Part shown: positions 50,181-59,139 of the stretch, piece by piece
Position numbering within the stretch: the stretch's first letter is position 1
Layout: each line of letters starts with the position of its first letter
DNA from: Pseudomonas marginalis
Lineage (GTDB): Bacteria; Pseudomonadota; Gammaproteobacteria; Pseudomonadales; Pseudomonadaceae
DNA length: 64,000 bases
Assembly (NCBI RefSeq): GCF_024169655.1
Contig: NZ_JALJWV010000001.1
Location: 1,431,001 to 1,495,000 of the forward strand
Reading direction: 5' to 3'
Notes under the pieces: model-generated
What the model saw: only the letters and a program-made list of their open reading frames with translations
Databases searched by the model: none
Told to the model about the DNA's origin: nothing
Position numbers and translations under genes: made by a program

Positions 50181-51065
50181 TCAGAGTGCAAAGGCATGCT
50201 GCGTCTGGCCCTGGTGATAGCGCAATCGGCTGGTCTGCCGCGCAGGCTTCAGAAAGCCCACCACGGCGTCCCGGCTGTCGCGGCAGGCGGCTTTGTGTTC
50301 CATGTCCAGAAAATGCCCGGTCGCCTGGATTGTGCTGAAGCTGCTGTTCGCCACGTATTGCCCGAACAACTGGGCATCCTCGGCGCTGGTGTATTCGTCC
50401 CATTCGCCGTTCAAAAACAGCACCGGCACGCTGATCTGGCGCGCGGCCTTGAGGTAGCACAGCCGGTCGCTGTTGAGGACGTGGCTGATGTGGAAGTGCA
50501 TCTGCCCGTACTCGTGCTCGGCCAGGCTGCTGACGTGGCGGTAGTTGAAGCGCTTGAACAGCGACGGCAGGTGTTTGCCGATGGTGCTGTTGACGAGGTG
50601 GCCGACGCGGTCGCGGTCGAGCTTGCCGAGGTAGTCGACGCCGCGTTCGAGGTAGTCGCGCATGGGCGCGTTGATCACCGGCGAGAACGAGCTGATCACG
50701 GCCTTTTCCACGCGGCGCGGGCGCTGGGCGAGGGCGACCAGGGTGGCGGCGCCGCCCCAGGAGAACGACAGCACGTGTTCGGCGGCGAAGTGGTCGATGA
50801 GTTCCAGGAGGATCTGGCCTTCGACTTCCTTCGTCAGCATTTGCTCGTGGCGGTTATGGATTTTGGAGCGACCGGCGTAGGGCTGGTCGTACAAAACCAC
50901 ATTGAACTGCGGGTACAGGCTTTTCACGGTTTGGGCGAAGGACGCCGTGGTGGCCATGGAGCCGTTGACCAGGATGATGGTCTTTTCGGCCGCGTCCGCG
51001 CGATAGAACTCCGTGTAAACCCGATACTGACCCTGTATATCCAACACAGCGATTTCTGGCCTCAT
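50181..51065 (-). CDS. phaG: 3-hydroxyacyl-ACP thioesterase/transacylase PhaG
   Basis: A 294-aa alpha/beta hydrolase beginning MRPEIAVLDIQGQYRVYTEFYRADA at ATG 51065, with AGGAG as SD. This N-terminus and the total length are those of Pseudomonas PhaG. The nucleophile elbow is FSWGG, with Ser102; late Asp (NGEWDEYTS) and His (ATGHFLDMEH) complete the triad. PhaG frees (R)-3-hydroxydecanoyl groups from ACP in de novo fatty acid synthesis, to feed medium-chain-length polyhydroxyalkanoate synthesis; RhlA is a relative for rhamnolipids. No pha cluster is adjacent, as usual for this gene. Transcribed alone. Confidence 0.92.
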   Translation of the reverse strand: MRPEIAVLDIQGQYRVYTEFYRADAAEKTIILVNGSMATTASFAQTVKSLYPQFNVVLYDQPYAGRSKIHNRHEQMLTKEVEGQILLELIDHFAAEHVLSFSWGGAATLVALAQRPRRVEKAVISSFSPVINAPMRDYLERGVDYLGKLDRDRVGHLVNSTIGKHLPSLFKRFNYRHVSSLAEHEYGQMHFHISHVLNSDRLCYLKAARQISVPVLFLNGEWDEYTSAEDAQLFGQYVANSSFSTIQATGHFLDMEHKAACRDSRDAVVGFLKPARQTSRLRYHQGQTQHAFAL

Positions 51066-51369
51066 GTCGTAAGACTCCTGGCAAGCGGGTAGTGCGCGCA
51101 GATCACTCTGCACGAGCTTTATGACAGGTAGGCATACGCCTGGAAGATGAGTGCCCATGTCGCGCCGATGACGGCTGGCCGACGGGTGTTACCAGGGCGG
51201 GCTGTTTGCCGGGGAGGCCCGTGGATCAAGCGCGGGCGGGGCAAGGTGTTTCTTGGAGGTTATAGGTGACTCGCCAGTCATAATGGGGCTGACGGTTTGA
51301 TTCAAGCAGCACAGGCGCCAGCCTGCAAGGCGCCAAACGGGTTTTTAGCCATCCCCGGCCGAACGGTCA
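51066..51369. other. Intergenic region upstream of phaG
   Basis: A 304-bp stretch between phaG and rsuA. It should hold the phaG promoter, but no convincing -35/-10 or sigma54 element was recognised by eye. I see no gene, RNA gene or repeat in it. Confidence 0.4.
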
Positions 51370-52062
51370 TCAGACCAACGAAATTTCATCGGCGCTCAAC
51401 GCTCGATACTCGCCGGGCGCCAGCGCGTCATCCAACGCCAGCGGCCCCATGCGTTCCCGATGCAAGCGCAGCACCTTGTTGTCGAAGTGCCCGAACATGC
51501 GCTTCACCTGGTGATAGCGACCTTCGATGATGCTCAAGCGGGCCAGGCGCGGTGCCAACAGTTCCAGCTCGGCCGGTTGAGTCGTCAGGTCTTCAAACGC
51601 AAAATACACCCCCGCCGCGAAGGTGGCGGCGTATTCCGGACCGATCTCCTGCTCGGTCTCCACACGGTAGACCTTGGGCAGTTTGGTCGTCGGTTGCGTC
51701 AGGCGCCGCGACCACTGGCCGTCGTTGGTGATCAACATCAGCCCGGTGGTGTTGAAGTCCAGGCGACCGGCGATATGCAGCTCGTCCTTGTCCGGTTCAT
51801 CCAGCCAGTCCAGCACCGTCGGGTGCTGGGGGTCACAGGTGGCGCTGACGCAGCCCTGCGGTTTGTGCAGCATGAAATAGCGCGCCGGTTTACCCGCCTG
51901 CAGCACTTCATCGTCCACGCACACCCGGCTGAATTCGCGCACCTCGTGGTGAGGATCGCTGACGGGGACGCCGTCGACGCTCACCCGCCGTTCCACCAAC
52001 AACAGGCGGACTTGCTGGCGATTGAAACGCGGCAGGTTGCTGAGGAATCGATCAACCCGCAT
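51370..52062 (-). CDS. rsuA: 16S rRNA pseudouridine(516) synthase
   Basis: A 230-aa protein. An S4-like RNA-binding domain (residues 1-45, MRVDRFLSNLPRFNRQQVRLLLVERRVSVDG) precedes the RsuA/RluB catalytic domain. Catalytic Asp is in AGRLDFNTTGLMLITNDG (~ residue 102); the late motif GRYHQVKRMFGHF is conserved. RsuA converts U516 of 16S rRNA to pseudouridine. It is coupled to the preceding CWC gene by a TAATG overlap. Length and domains are complete. Confidence 0.93.
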   Translation of the reverse strand: MRVDRFLSNLPRFNRQQVRLLLVERRVSVDGVPVSDPHHEVREFSRVCVDDEVLQAGKPARYFMLHKPQGCVSATCDPQHPTVLDWLDEPDKDELHIAGRLDFNTTGLMLITNDGQWSRRLTQPTTKLPKVYRVETEQEIGPEYAATFAAGVYFAFEDLTTQPAELELLAPRLARLSIIEGRYHQVKRMFGHFDNKVLRLHRERMGPLALDDALAPGEYRALSADEISLV

Positions 52063-52274
52063 TACAACGGCTCAGCCCCACGCAACTGCGCGTCCACCTG
52101 GGCACAGCGCGGGCACAGGCAGGCCTGGTTGCGTAATGCATCGGGCAGGGCTTCGAGCACCGCCGGGTCGATGGTGACGCTGTAGCACCAGCAGGCCTGG
52201 TCGGCGGTACGTGGGTCGGCCAGGGTGCAGTCGTTGCGGGCGCCGCAGGCGGGGCAGAGGGTGGCTGTGGTCAT
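52062..52274 (-). CDS. Cysteine-rich CWC-family protein
   Basis: A 70-aa protein with seven Cys: LCPACGARNDCTLADPRT, ACWCYSVT, ACLCPRCAQ. The CPxCG, CWCY and CLCPRC pattern is PF14375 (cysteine-rich CWC), a probable zinc or Fe-S knuckle of unknown role. Its stop overlaps the rsuA start (TAATG), a pairing also seen elsewhere in pseudomonads as far as I recall. It is downstream of the guanidine operon but 59 bp away with no obvious terminator between. Confidence 0.85.
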   Translation of the reverse strand: MTTATLCPACGARNDCTLADPRTADQACWCYSVTIDPAVLEALPDALRNQACLCPRCAQVDAQLRGAEPL

Positions 52275-52333
52275 TGCTCGGTTCAGGCTGGATCGGGCAG
52301 GGTGCCGAAGGTCCCTGCACGATACAGCGCCGC

Positions 52334-55300
52334 TCAGTCGCGTTCCAGCACCACGACCCGCTGGCCGGCGCCAATCGCGCTGCCGGGCTGCACCGGGATT
52401 TCCCGCACCACGCCGGCAAACGGCGCCAGCAGTGGAATCTCCATTTTCATCGACTCCAGCACCACCAACACATCGCCGGCCGCGACACGTTCACCCGCAG
52501 CTACCTGGACCTGCCAGAGATTGCCCGCGATATGGCTGTCGATGCTGTACTCATTGGCCTTCAGCGGCGTGTCCTGCCCCAGCGGCGCTGGCGGTTCCTC
52601 GCTGTCGAAGTGCGCCTGGCCGCTGGCGATCCAGCGTTCGCGCTCGGCATTGAACGCCTGTTGCTGGTGCTCCCGAAACGCCTCGATACCGGTGGCTTCA
52701 CGCGCCAGAAAATCCTGGTAATCCGCCAGGTTCAACACGCTGTCCTCGATGTTCAGCGCAAAGCGCCCCAGCGGAAAATCCCGACGAATCTTTACCAGCT
52801 CTTCGGCACTCACCGGGTAGAAGCGGATCTGGTCGAAAAACCGCAGCAGCCACGGCTTGCCGTCGAAGGCCGCGACTTCGCGATAGCGGTTCCACATCTG
52901 CAACGTGCGCCCGACAAACTGATAACCGCCGGGGCCTTCCATGCCGTACACGCACAAATACGCGCCGCCGATGCCCACCGAGTTCTCGGCGGTCCAGGTG
53001 CGGGCCGGGTTGTATTTGGTGGTCACCAGCCGATGACGCGGATCCAGCGGTGTGGCCACCGGGGCGCCGAGGTAGACGTCGCCCAGGCCCATCACCAGAT
53101 AGCTCGCCTCGAACACGCAGTGGCGCACCGCGTCGACGTTGGTCAGGTCGTTGATGCGGCGGATGAACTCCAGGTTGCTCGGGCACCACGGCGCGTCCTT
53201 GCGCACGGTGGTCATGTATTTTTCGATGGCCAGTTGGCACGCCGGGTCATCCCAGGACAACGGCAAGTGGACGATGCGCGAAGGCACTTGCAGGTTGGGC
53301 GTGGCGCATACGGCCGTCCATTCGCCGCTGATCAGCGCCAGCAGGTCGGCCAGGGGCAACTGTTCCGGCTGGTAGTGGACCTGCAACGAGCGGATGCCCG
53401 GCGTCAGGTCGATCACGCCATGCAGTGCGCGGGTTTCGAGGGCCTGCATCAGCGCGTGGCCACGAAAACGCAGCACCAGGTCGAGCTCGGGCGCGCCGAT
53501 TTCCAGCAGCAGGTGGGTGTCGCCGGCCAATCGGGCAACCAGACGCGTATCTTCCTGGCCGATATCCAACACCACAGGCGACGCGGGCCAATGTGGGAGC
53601 GGGCTTGCTCGCGATGGCATCTCCCCGGTGTTGCTGTGAGACCGCGTCGCCTGCACCGCGGGCAAGCCCGGCGCCCACAGTTGATCCCATTTCAGCGCGA
53701 GATCGCGGGCGGTCTTGAGGTCCACCGGTTCGAAGCGCAGCTTGTCGCCGGCCTTGAGTTGCCCAAGTTGCCACAGGTCGGCTTCGATCACCGTCACCGG
53801 GCACACGAACCCACCCAGGCTCGGCCCGTCCGGCCCGAGGATCACCGGCATGTCTCCAGTAAAATCTACCGCGCCGATTGCATAGGGGTTGTCGTGGATA
53901 TTCGACGGATGCAGCCCGGCTTCGCCGCCATCGGTGCGTGCCCACACGGGCTTGGGGCCGATCAACCGCACGCCGGTGCGGCTGGAGTTGAAATGCACTT
54001 CCCACTGCGTGGCGAAGAACGTGTCGATGTACTCCGGCTGGAAGTATTCCGGCGCGCCGTGGGGGCCATAAATCACCCGCAGCGTGCGCACCTGCGCCAG
54101 CGGTTCAGCGAGCAACTGCTGGCCCGCGTTGACGTCGACCAGCGGCAACAGATGCAGCACGTCGCCTGCGCGCAAAGCCCGCCCGCCGTGCCCGCCGAAC
54201 TGGCCCAGGGTGAAGGTGCTTTGGCTGCCCAGATAGTCCGGCACTTGCAGCCCGCCGCGCAGGCACAGGTAACTGCGCGCGCCGGCTCCGGCGAGGGCGC
54301 CGAGGCTCAGCACCGACCCGGCTTCGATCCGCAGCGCGGTGTTCATCGGCACGGGTTGATCGTTGAGCAGCAGCGCAATATCCGCGCCCGTCACCGCCAC
54401 CACGGCGGCGCAATTGAAGCGCAACAGCGGCCCGCTCATGGTGATTTCCAACGCGGCGGCGCCTTCGCGATTGCCCAGCAGACGATTGCCCAGGCGCAGT
54501 GCGCGGCTGTCCATCGGCCCGGAAGGCGGTACGCCCACGGCCCAATAACCGAGGCGTCCGGGATAGTCCTGCACGCTGGTTTGCGTGCCCGCGCTGAGCA
54601 CTTCGAACGTGTGGGCGACGTAGACCAGATCTTCCAGGCAGCGCGTCCACGGATGGCCACCGGCAAAGGGCGCGGCCAGCAGGATCTGGCGCAGGTAATC
54701 GCGGTTGGTTTCCACGCCGTAGAGCTGGCTGTCGCTCAGGGCGCGATGCAAATCCAGGCGCGCCTGTTCGCGGCTGGGCGCCCAGGTGATGAGCTTGGCG
54801 ATCAGCGGGTCGAAGTACGGCGGGATCTCGCAACCGGCCTCGACCCACGTGTCGATGCGCAAGCCCTCGGCCAGTGGAAAGTCCACGTGGGTCAACAGGC
54901 CCGGGCTCGGCTGGAAATCGCGGCCAGGGTCTTCGGCATACAAGCGTGCCTGGATCGCATGGCCCTGGGGCTGCAAAGCCAGTTCACTCAACGGCGGCAT
55001 TTCTCCCGCCGCCAGTTGCACCATCCAGCGCACCAGGTCCACGCCCCACACCTGTTCGGTGACGCCGTGTTCCACCTGCAACCGCGTGTTCACTTCGAGG
55101 AAGTAGAAGCGACTGTCTGCGCTATCGAAGATGAATTCCACGGTGCCGGCGCTGCGGTAATTGACCGCCTTGGCCAGGGTGATGGCGGCCGCGCACAGGG
55201 CCTCGGCCATGCCTTCCGGCAGGTTCGGCGCCGGGGTTTCTTCGAGGACTTTCTGGTTGCGCCGCTGCACCGAACAGTCGCGCACGCCGAGGGCGATCAC

Positions 55301-55957
55301 CGCGCCCGCGCCGTCGCCGAACACCTGCACCTCCAGGTGGCGAGCGTGCTCGATGTACTTCTCGATAAACACCCCGGCATCGCTGAAATTGTTCTGCCCC
55401 AGGCGTTTGACGGCCTCGAAGCACTCGTTCAACTCCGCGACATGGCGGCACACGCGCATGCCGATGCCGCCACCGCCGGCGGTACTCTTGAGCATCACCG
55501 GGTAGCCCACACGGTCGGCGGCGAGCAAGGCGGCGTCGAGGCTGTCGAGCAGTTCGCTGCCTTCGAGCAAGGGAATCTGCTGTTGCTTGGCCAGCGCCCG
55601 GGCGGTGTGCTTGAGGCCGAATACGCGCAGCTGGTGCGGGGTCGGCCCGATAAAGGCGATGCCGGCGTTTTCGCAGGCTTGCGCGAAGGCGGCGTTTTCC
55701 GAGAGAAAACCGTAGCCGGGATGAATCGCCGTGGCGCCGCTGGCCTTGGCGATGGCGAGGATTTTGTCCACCGCCAGGTAGGTGCCGGCCGCCGCGCCTT
55801 CACCGAGGCTGTAGGCTTCGTCGGCGTGTTGGATGTGCAGGCTGGCCGCATCGGCTTCGGCGTACACGGCGACGCCCTTGACGTGCAGTTCGCGCAAGGT
55901 GCGCAGGATGCGGCAGGCGATGGCGCCACGGTTGGCAATCAGTAGTTTTTCGAACAT
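52334..55957 (-). CDS. Biotin-dependent guanidine/urea carboxylase
   Basis: A 1207-aa protein starting at ATG 55957 (MFEKLLIANRGAIACRILRTLRE). Domains in order: biotin carboxylase (1-450, KSTAGGGGIGMRVC, EMNxRLQVEHGVTEQVWG-type region), carboxyltransferase AHS2/KipA (about 470-750), AHS1/KipI (about 790-1010) and C-terminal biotin carrier domain with LESMKMEIPL (biotinyl Lys). It was long called urea carboxylase. Members beside DUF1989 proteins and under ykkC riboswitches are guanidine carboxylases that make carboxyguanidine. Here both context signs are present, so guanidine is the likely substrate. Residues ~760-789 are encoded by a REPIN in frame between the two carboxyltransferase halves. 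Last gene of the operon. No allophanate hydrolase gene follows. Confidence 0.9.
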   Translation of the reverse strand: MFEKLLIANRGAIACRILRTLRELHVKGVAVYAEADAASLHIQHADEAYSLGEGAAAGTYLAVDKILAIAKASGATAIHPGYGFLSENAAFAQACENAGIAFIGPTPHQLRVFGLKHTARALAKQQQIPLLEGSELLDSLDAALLAADRVGYPVMLKSTAGGGGIGMRVCRHVAELNECFEAVKRLGQNNFSDAGVFIEKYIEHARHLEVQVFGDGAGAVIALGVRDCSVQRRNQKVLEETPAPNLPEGMAEALCAAAITLAKAVNYRSAGTVEFIFDSADSRFYFLEVNTRLQVEHGVTEQVWGVDLVRWMVQLAAGEMPPLSELALQPQGHAIQARLYAEDPGRDFQPSPGLLTHVDFPLAEGLRIDTWVEAGCEIPPYFDPLIAKLITWAPSREQARLDLHRALSDSQLYGVETNRDYLRQILLAAPFAGGHPWTRCLEDLVYVAHTFEVLSAGTQTSVQDYPGRLGYWAVGVPPSGPMDSRALRLGNRLLGNREGAAALEITMSGPLLRFNCAAVVAVTGADIALLLNDQPVPMNTALRIEAGSVLSLGALAGAGARSYLCLRGGLQVPDYLGSQSTFTLGQFGGHGGRALRAGDVLHLLPLVDVNAGQQLLAEPLAQVRTLRVIYGPHGAPEYFQPEYIDTFFATQWEVHFNSSRTGVRLIGPKPVWARTDGGEAGLHPSNIHDNPYAIGAVDFTGDMPVILGPDGPSLGGFVCPVTVIEADLWQLGQLKAGDKLRFEPVDLKTARDLALKWDQLWAPGLPAVQATRSHSNTGEMPSRASPLPHWPASPVVLDIGQEDTRLVARLAGDTHLLLEIGAPELDLVLRFRGHALMQALETRALHGVIDLTPGIRSLQVHYQPEQLPLADLLALISGEWTAVCATPNLQVPSRIVHLPLSWDDPACQLAIEKYMTTVRKDAPWCPSNLEFIRRINDLTNVDAVRHCVFEASYLVMGLGDVYLGAPVATPLDPRHRLVTTKYNPARTWTAENSVGIGGAYLCVYGMEGPGGYQFVGRTLQMWNRYREVAAFDGKPWLLRFFDQIRFYPVSAEELVKIRRDFPLGRFALNIEDSVLNLADYQDFLAREATGIEAFREHQQQAFNAERERWIASGQAHFDSEEPPAPLGQDTPLKANEYSIDSHIAGNLWQVQVAAGERVAAGDVLVVLESMKMEIPLLAPFAGVVREIPVQPGSAIGAGQRVVVLERD
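53589..53680. repeat. REPIN inside the carboxylase gene, in frame
   Basis: CAATGTGGGAGCGGGCTTGC (53589 on) with a decayed complementary arm GGGCAAGCCCGGCGCCCACAG ending at 53680: about 92 bp, REPIN size. It is read in the carboxylase frame as NTGEMPSRASPLPHWP and flanking residues, with no stop or shift. Confidence 0.75.
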
Positions 55958-56022
55958 GGCAAAACCCTGCGGGCCGTCCCGCAAAGTGAAGGAGCACTAC
56001 GGTCGTCCGCAGTGCATGTCGT

Positions 56023-56115
56023 GAGTGTGGGAGGGGGGCTCCCGATGGTGGTGAGCCAGTGGGTGCGTGTTTGGCTGACTTGCCGCCATCGGGGGCAAGC
56101 CCCCTCCCACAGGGT
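56023..56115. repeat. REPIN within the guanidine operon, left arm shortened
   Basis: The right arm (CGGGGGCAAGCCCCCTCCCA near 56092-56111) is intact. The left arm, AGTGTGGGAGGGGGGCTCCC, has lost the TTGCC turn. The element lies between the DUF1989 gene (start side 56190) and the carboxylase (start 55957), so it is transcribed within the operon. Confidence 0.85.
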
Positions 56116-56189
56116 TCAGCGGTTTTGAAGACACTGCCCGGCTCGGGCCTGGCAGAGTGCAAATAACCAACTGCGCAAGCGCTTGAGTG

Positions 56190-56819
56190 TCAGTTCCATA
56201 CGAGTAACTCCGCCGGGGTCGGGTTGTAGGCGTTGCACGGGTTGTTCAATTGCGGGCAGTTGGAGATCAGCACGATCACGTCCATCTCGGCGCGCAGGTC
56301 GACGTATTTGCCGGGGGCGGAAATGCCGTCTTCGAAGGTCAGCCCGCCGTCGGCCGTGACCGGCACATTCATGAAGAAATTGATGTTCGGCCCGATGTCG
56401 CGTTTGCCCAGGCGACCGTCGTGGGCGCAGGCTCGCAGGTAGTTGTCGCGGCAGCTGTGCATGTAGCGTTTTTCCAGGGCGTAGCGCACGGCGTTGCTCT
56501 CTTGGGCGCAGGCGCCGCCGAGGGTGTCGTGGCGCTCGCAGGTGTCTGCGACGAGGGTCAGCATCGGCTGGCCGAGGTTGGAATAGAGCACGCTGCCGGT
56601 GCCCAGGTACACGTTGTTCTGGCGGCGCAAGGTGCGTTGCACGTCGTAGCGCTCGCGCGGGTTTTTTGCGCTGTAGAACAGCGTATCGACTGCCTGGTTG
56701 CCCTCCAGATCAAGGATGCGCAGGGTCTGTCCGGCCTTGACCTCCATCAGCCACGGCTCGCCGGCGGGGATGGTGGCGCGGTACACCGCCGTGTCGGGTT
56801 GTTTCAGTACGATAGACAT
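56190..56819 (-). CDS. cgdB: Carboxyguanidine deiminase subunit, DUF1989 (UAAP2-type)
   Basis: A 209-aa protein of the DUF1989 family, formerly urea-amidolyase-associated protein 2. Motifs: [65 protein letters not shown] with conserved Cys/His, and [18 protein letters not shown]. With the partner subunit it hydrolyses carboxyguanidine to allophanate and ammonia (the CgdAB pair, from published work). ATG 56819 follows the cgdA-type stop by 9 bp. It is upstream of the carboxylase, from which it is separated by a REPIN. The A/B assignment is by resemblance. Confidence 0.83.
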   Translation of the reverse strand: MSIVLKQPDTAVYRATIPAGEPWLMEVKAGQTLRILDLEGNQAVDTLFYSAKNPRERYDVQRTLRRQNNVYLGTGSVLYSNLGQPMLTLVADTCERHDTLGGACAQESNAVRYALEKRYMHSCRDNYLRACAHDGRLGKRDIGPNINFFMNVPVTADGGLTFEDGISAPGKYVDLRAEMDVIVLISNCPQLNNPCNAYNPTPAELLVWN

Positions 56820-56828
56820 GGCAGCTCC

Positions 56829-57554
56829 TCAGGCGAACAGGCGGTCGGTGTTGATAAAACCGCGCGCGTTTTCCGGGCGCGAGGTGCGGCAGTGTTCGGC
56901 GACGCTTGGGTCGGCGTTCATCCAGCTCAGTTTCAGCGGTTGTGGGGCGTATGCGGGGTTGGGGTCCATCGGGTGTTGCAGGGCGGTGAGCACCACCAGG
57001 GTGTCCATCGGCGCGTAGAGTTCGATGTAGTCGCCAGCCTTGGAGTTGCCCGGCACGAAGTGCAGGCCGCCGTCGTCGTCCACGCTGACTTTGCTGAACA
57101 GGTTGAGGGTCATCAGCAGGTCGGACAGGCCCAGGCCCCACTTGCCCAATTCCACCAGCAGGTTGTCGGTGCCGTTGCGGTAGAAGCCGTTGCGCAGTTC
57201 CTGGTAGCGGCCCTGGCCGTACTTCTCGGCCACCTCGGTCGCGCACAGCACGCCGCCGAGGCTGTCACTCCAACCGCAGGTGTCGGCGGTAATCGCCGCC
57301 AGTACGCGGCCCATGTCCGAGTACAGGCAATGGCCGCGGGTGAGCTTGGCGGTGTGTTGGCATTTGAGGCTGTCGGGCAGGTTCAGGCGTTCGGTTTTTT
57401 CGTTGGCGTTGAGCAGGGTCAGGCTGACGTTGGCGCCACCGCGCAGGTCGGTGAGGCGCAGCAGTTGACCGCGCTTGAGCACGAAGGAACGGTGGCCGCC
57501 GCCGGGCAGCATTTCTTCGGCGAACGGCGGGAACAGTTGAGTCGAATCGGTCAT
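56829..57554 (-). CDS. cgdA: Carboxyguanidine deiminase subunit, DUF1989 (UAAP1-type)
   Basis: A 241-aa protein starting at ATG 57554, overlapping the ATPase stop (ATGA). DUF1989 motifs: EEMLPGGGHRSFVLKRGQLLRLTDLRGGANVSLTLLNANEKTERLN, LAAITADTCGWSDSLGGVLCA and LNLFSKVSVDDDGGLHFVPGNSKAGDYIELYAPMDTLVVLTALQHPMDP. It is the first of the two deiminase subunits, previously called urea-amidolyase-associated protein 1. Together with CgdB it converts carboxyguanidine made by the downstream carboxylase. It is translated in a tight ATGA chain with the transporter genes. Confidence 0.83.
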   Translation of the reverse strand: MTDSTQLFPPFAEEMLPGGGHRSFVLKRGQLLRLTDLRGGANVSLTLLNANEKTERLNLPDSLKCQHTAKLTRGHCLYSDMGRVLAAITADTCGWSDSLGGVLCATEVAEKYGQGRYQELRNGFYRNGTDNLLVELGKWGLGLSDLLMTLNLFSKVSVDDDGGLHFVPGNSKAGDYIELYAPMDTLVVLTALQHPMDPNPAYAPQPLKLSWMNADPSVAEHCRTSRPENARGFINTDRLFA

Positions 57555-58315
57555 TGGGAAGTCGCTCCAAGTTTGGCAGCGAGCGCCTTGCGGCGTGCGC
57601 TGTTCAAAGGGATGTCGTAGGTGATACGCGCGCCATAGGCGCCGGGGGCGTGGGGGTCGACGCGGACTTTGTCGAACACCAGCAGGCGCGTGCCGAGGCT
57701 GAAGCCTTCGCTGAGGTCGTGGGTGACCATGAACACCGTCAGCCGGGTTTCGCGCCACAGCTCCAGCAGCAACTGGTGCATGTCTTTGCGAATGCCGGGG
57801 TCGAGGGCGCCGAAGGGTTCGTCCAGCAGCAATACGCGCGGTTTCATGATCAAGGCCTGGGCGATGGCCAGGCGTTGTTGCATGCCGCCGGAGAGTTGCG
57901 CCGGGTACTTGTCGAGGGCGTGGCCGAGGCCGACTGTGTGCAGCAGCGCGGCGGCCTGTTCGCGGGCGGCTTTTTTGGCCTTGCCGAACAACCGTCCGAG
58001 CAACGGCGAGCGCGGTAGCTCAAGGCCGAGGGTGACGTTGTCGAGCACGCTCAGGTGCGGGAACACCGAGTAGCGCTGGAACACCACGCCACGGCTGGCA
58101 TCCGGTTCGCCGGCCAGCGGTTGGCCGTCCAGCAGGATCTGGCCCTTGCTCGCGGTTTCCTGGCCCAGCAGCAGGCGCAGAAACGTCGACTTGCCACAGC
58201 CCGAGGTGCCGACCAGGGTGCAAAATTCGCCCTCGGCGACCTGCAGATTCAAACCCTCCAGCACCACCTGATCGCCATAGCGCTGCCACACGTTGTTGAC
58301 GCTGATAAAGCTCAT
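57551..58315 (-). CDS. ABC transporter ATPase (nitrate/taurine/guanidine type)
   Basis: A 254-aa protein starting at ATG 58315 (MSFISVNNVWQRYGDQVVLEGLNL), which overlaps the permease stop by 4 nt. Walker A is GTSGCGKST, the Q-loop region is VFQRYSVFPHL, the signature is LSGGMQQR, and Walker B is VLLLDEPFGALD; an H-loop (MVTHDLSEG) follows. It is of the SsuB/TauB/NrtD class. It powers the import of the ligand brought by the periplasmic protein at 59140-60207. The guanidine riboswitch and catabolic genes make guanidine or a close derivative the likely ligand. It overlaps the next gene (ATGA). Confidence 0.92.
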   Translation of the reverse strand: MSFISVNNVWQRYGDQVVLEGLNLQVAEGEFCTLVGTSGCGKSTFLRLLLGQETASKGQILLDGQPLAGEPDASRGVVFQRYSVFPHLSVLDNVTLGLELPRSPLLGRLFGKAKKAAREQAAALLHTVGLGHALDKYPAQLSGGMQQRLAIAQALIMKPRVLLLDEPFGALDPGIRKDMHQLLLELWRETRLTVFMVTHDLSEGFSLGTRLLVFDKVRVDPHAPGAYGARITYDIPLNSARRKALAAKLGATSQ

Positions 58316-59127
58316 GCTCGCGCTCCTTCGTACCAGGGGAACGCGCGCCGGGTCAGGGCCTTGAGGCCCCAGTCCATCAGCCAGGCGAGCAGGGTGATCC
58401 ACACCACGTAGGGCAAGATCACGTCCATCGCCAGGTAGCGGCGCACCAGGAAGATCCGGTAGCCCAAGCCGTCGGTGGAGGCGATGGCTTCGGCGGCGAT
58501 CAGGAACAGCCACGCCGAGCCCAGCATCAGCCGCAGCGAGATCAGCAGGCGCGGCAGCAATTGCGGCAACACCACGCGCAGCATCAGGGTCCAGGTCGAG
58601 GCGCCGAGGGTCTGTGCCTTCACCAGCAACTCCAGCGGAATCTCGCGTGCGCGCTGTTCCAGGTCGCGGGCCAGGCACGGGGTGACGCCGATGACGATGA
58701 GCATCACTTTGGACAATTCCCCCAGGCCAAACACGATGAACAGGATCGGCAGGATCGCCAGCGGCGGCACCATCGACAGTACCGTCAGCAACGGCGACAA
58801 CGGCGCGCCGAACAATGGCAACGTCCCGGCGGCGATGCCCAGGCACAGGCCGGCGAGGGCACTGATGCCCAGGCCGAGCGCGAGGCGGCGCAGGCTCGAC
58901 GCGCTGTCCTGCCACAGCACGTAGTCGCCGGTGCGGCTGTCGGCGCTGAATGCCAGGCGCTTGACCGCCTCGAACATTTGCCCGGCACTGGGCAGCAGCT
59001 TGTCGTTGGGGTTATCCGCCAGGCGCTCGGCCGAGCCCACGAAGTAGGCGAACAGCAGCAGGGCGAACGGCAGCAGCACCAACAACAGGCGGCTGGAGCG
59101 GTCCGGGTGACGGTTGATCAGGCGCAT
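58312..59127 (-). CDS. ABC transporter permease
   Basis: A 271-aa inner-membrane protein with about six helices. The BPD-transport domain is recognised by the EAA-like loop AREIPLELLVKAQTLGASTWTLMLRVVLPQLLPRLLISLRLMLGSAWLFLIAAEA, typical of the SsuC/TauC family. It begins MRLINRHPDRSSRLLLVLLPFALLLFAYFVG. It starts 12 bp after the substrate-binding protein stop and ends in a 4-nt overlap with the ATPase. Forms the channel of the guanidine-linked importer; the substrate is inferred from the operon. Confidence 0.92.
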   Translation of the reverse strand: MRLINRHPDRSSRLLLVLLPFALLLFAYFVGSAERLADNPNDKLLPSAGQMFEAVKRLAFSADSRTGDYVLWQDSASSLRRLALGLGISALAGLCLGIAAGTLPLFGAPLSPLLTVLSMVPPLAILPILFIVFGLGELSKVMLIVIGVTPCLARDLEQRAREIPLELLVKAQTLGASTWTLMLRVVLPQLLPRLLISLRLMLGSAWLFLIAAEAIASTDGLGYRIFLVRRYLAMDVILPYVVWITLLAWLMDWGLKALTRRAFPWYEGARA

Positions 59128-59139
59128 GGCCGGGTCCTC

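Noticed and set aside
52211..55945. 1244-codon open frame antisense to the carboxylase
   Set aside because: Same reason: the opposite strand encodes a full biotin-dependent carboxylase with all motifs, and this frame is His/Gln/Arg-rich shadow sequence.
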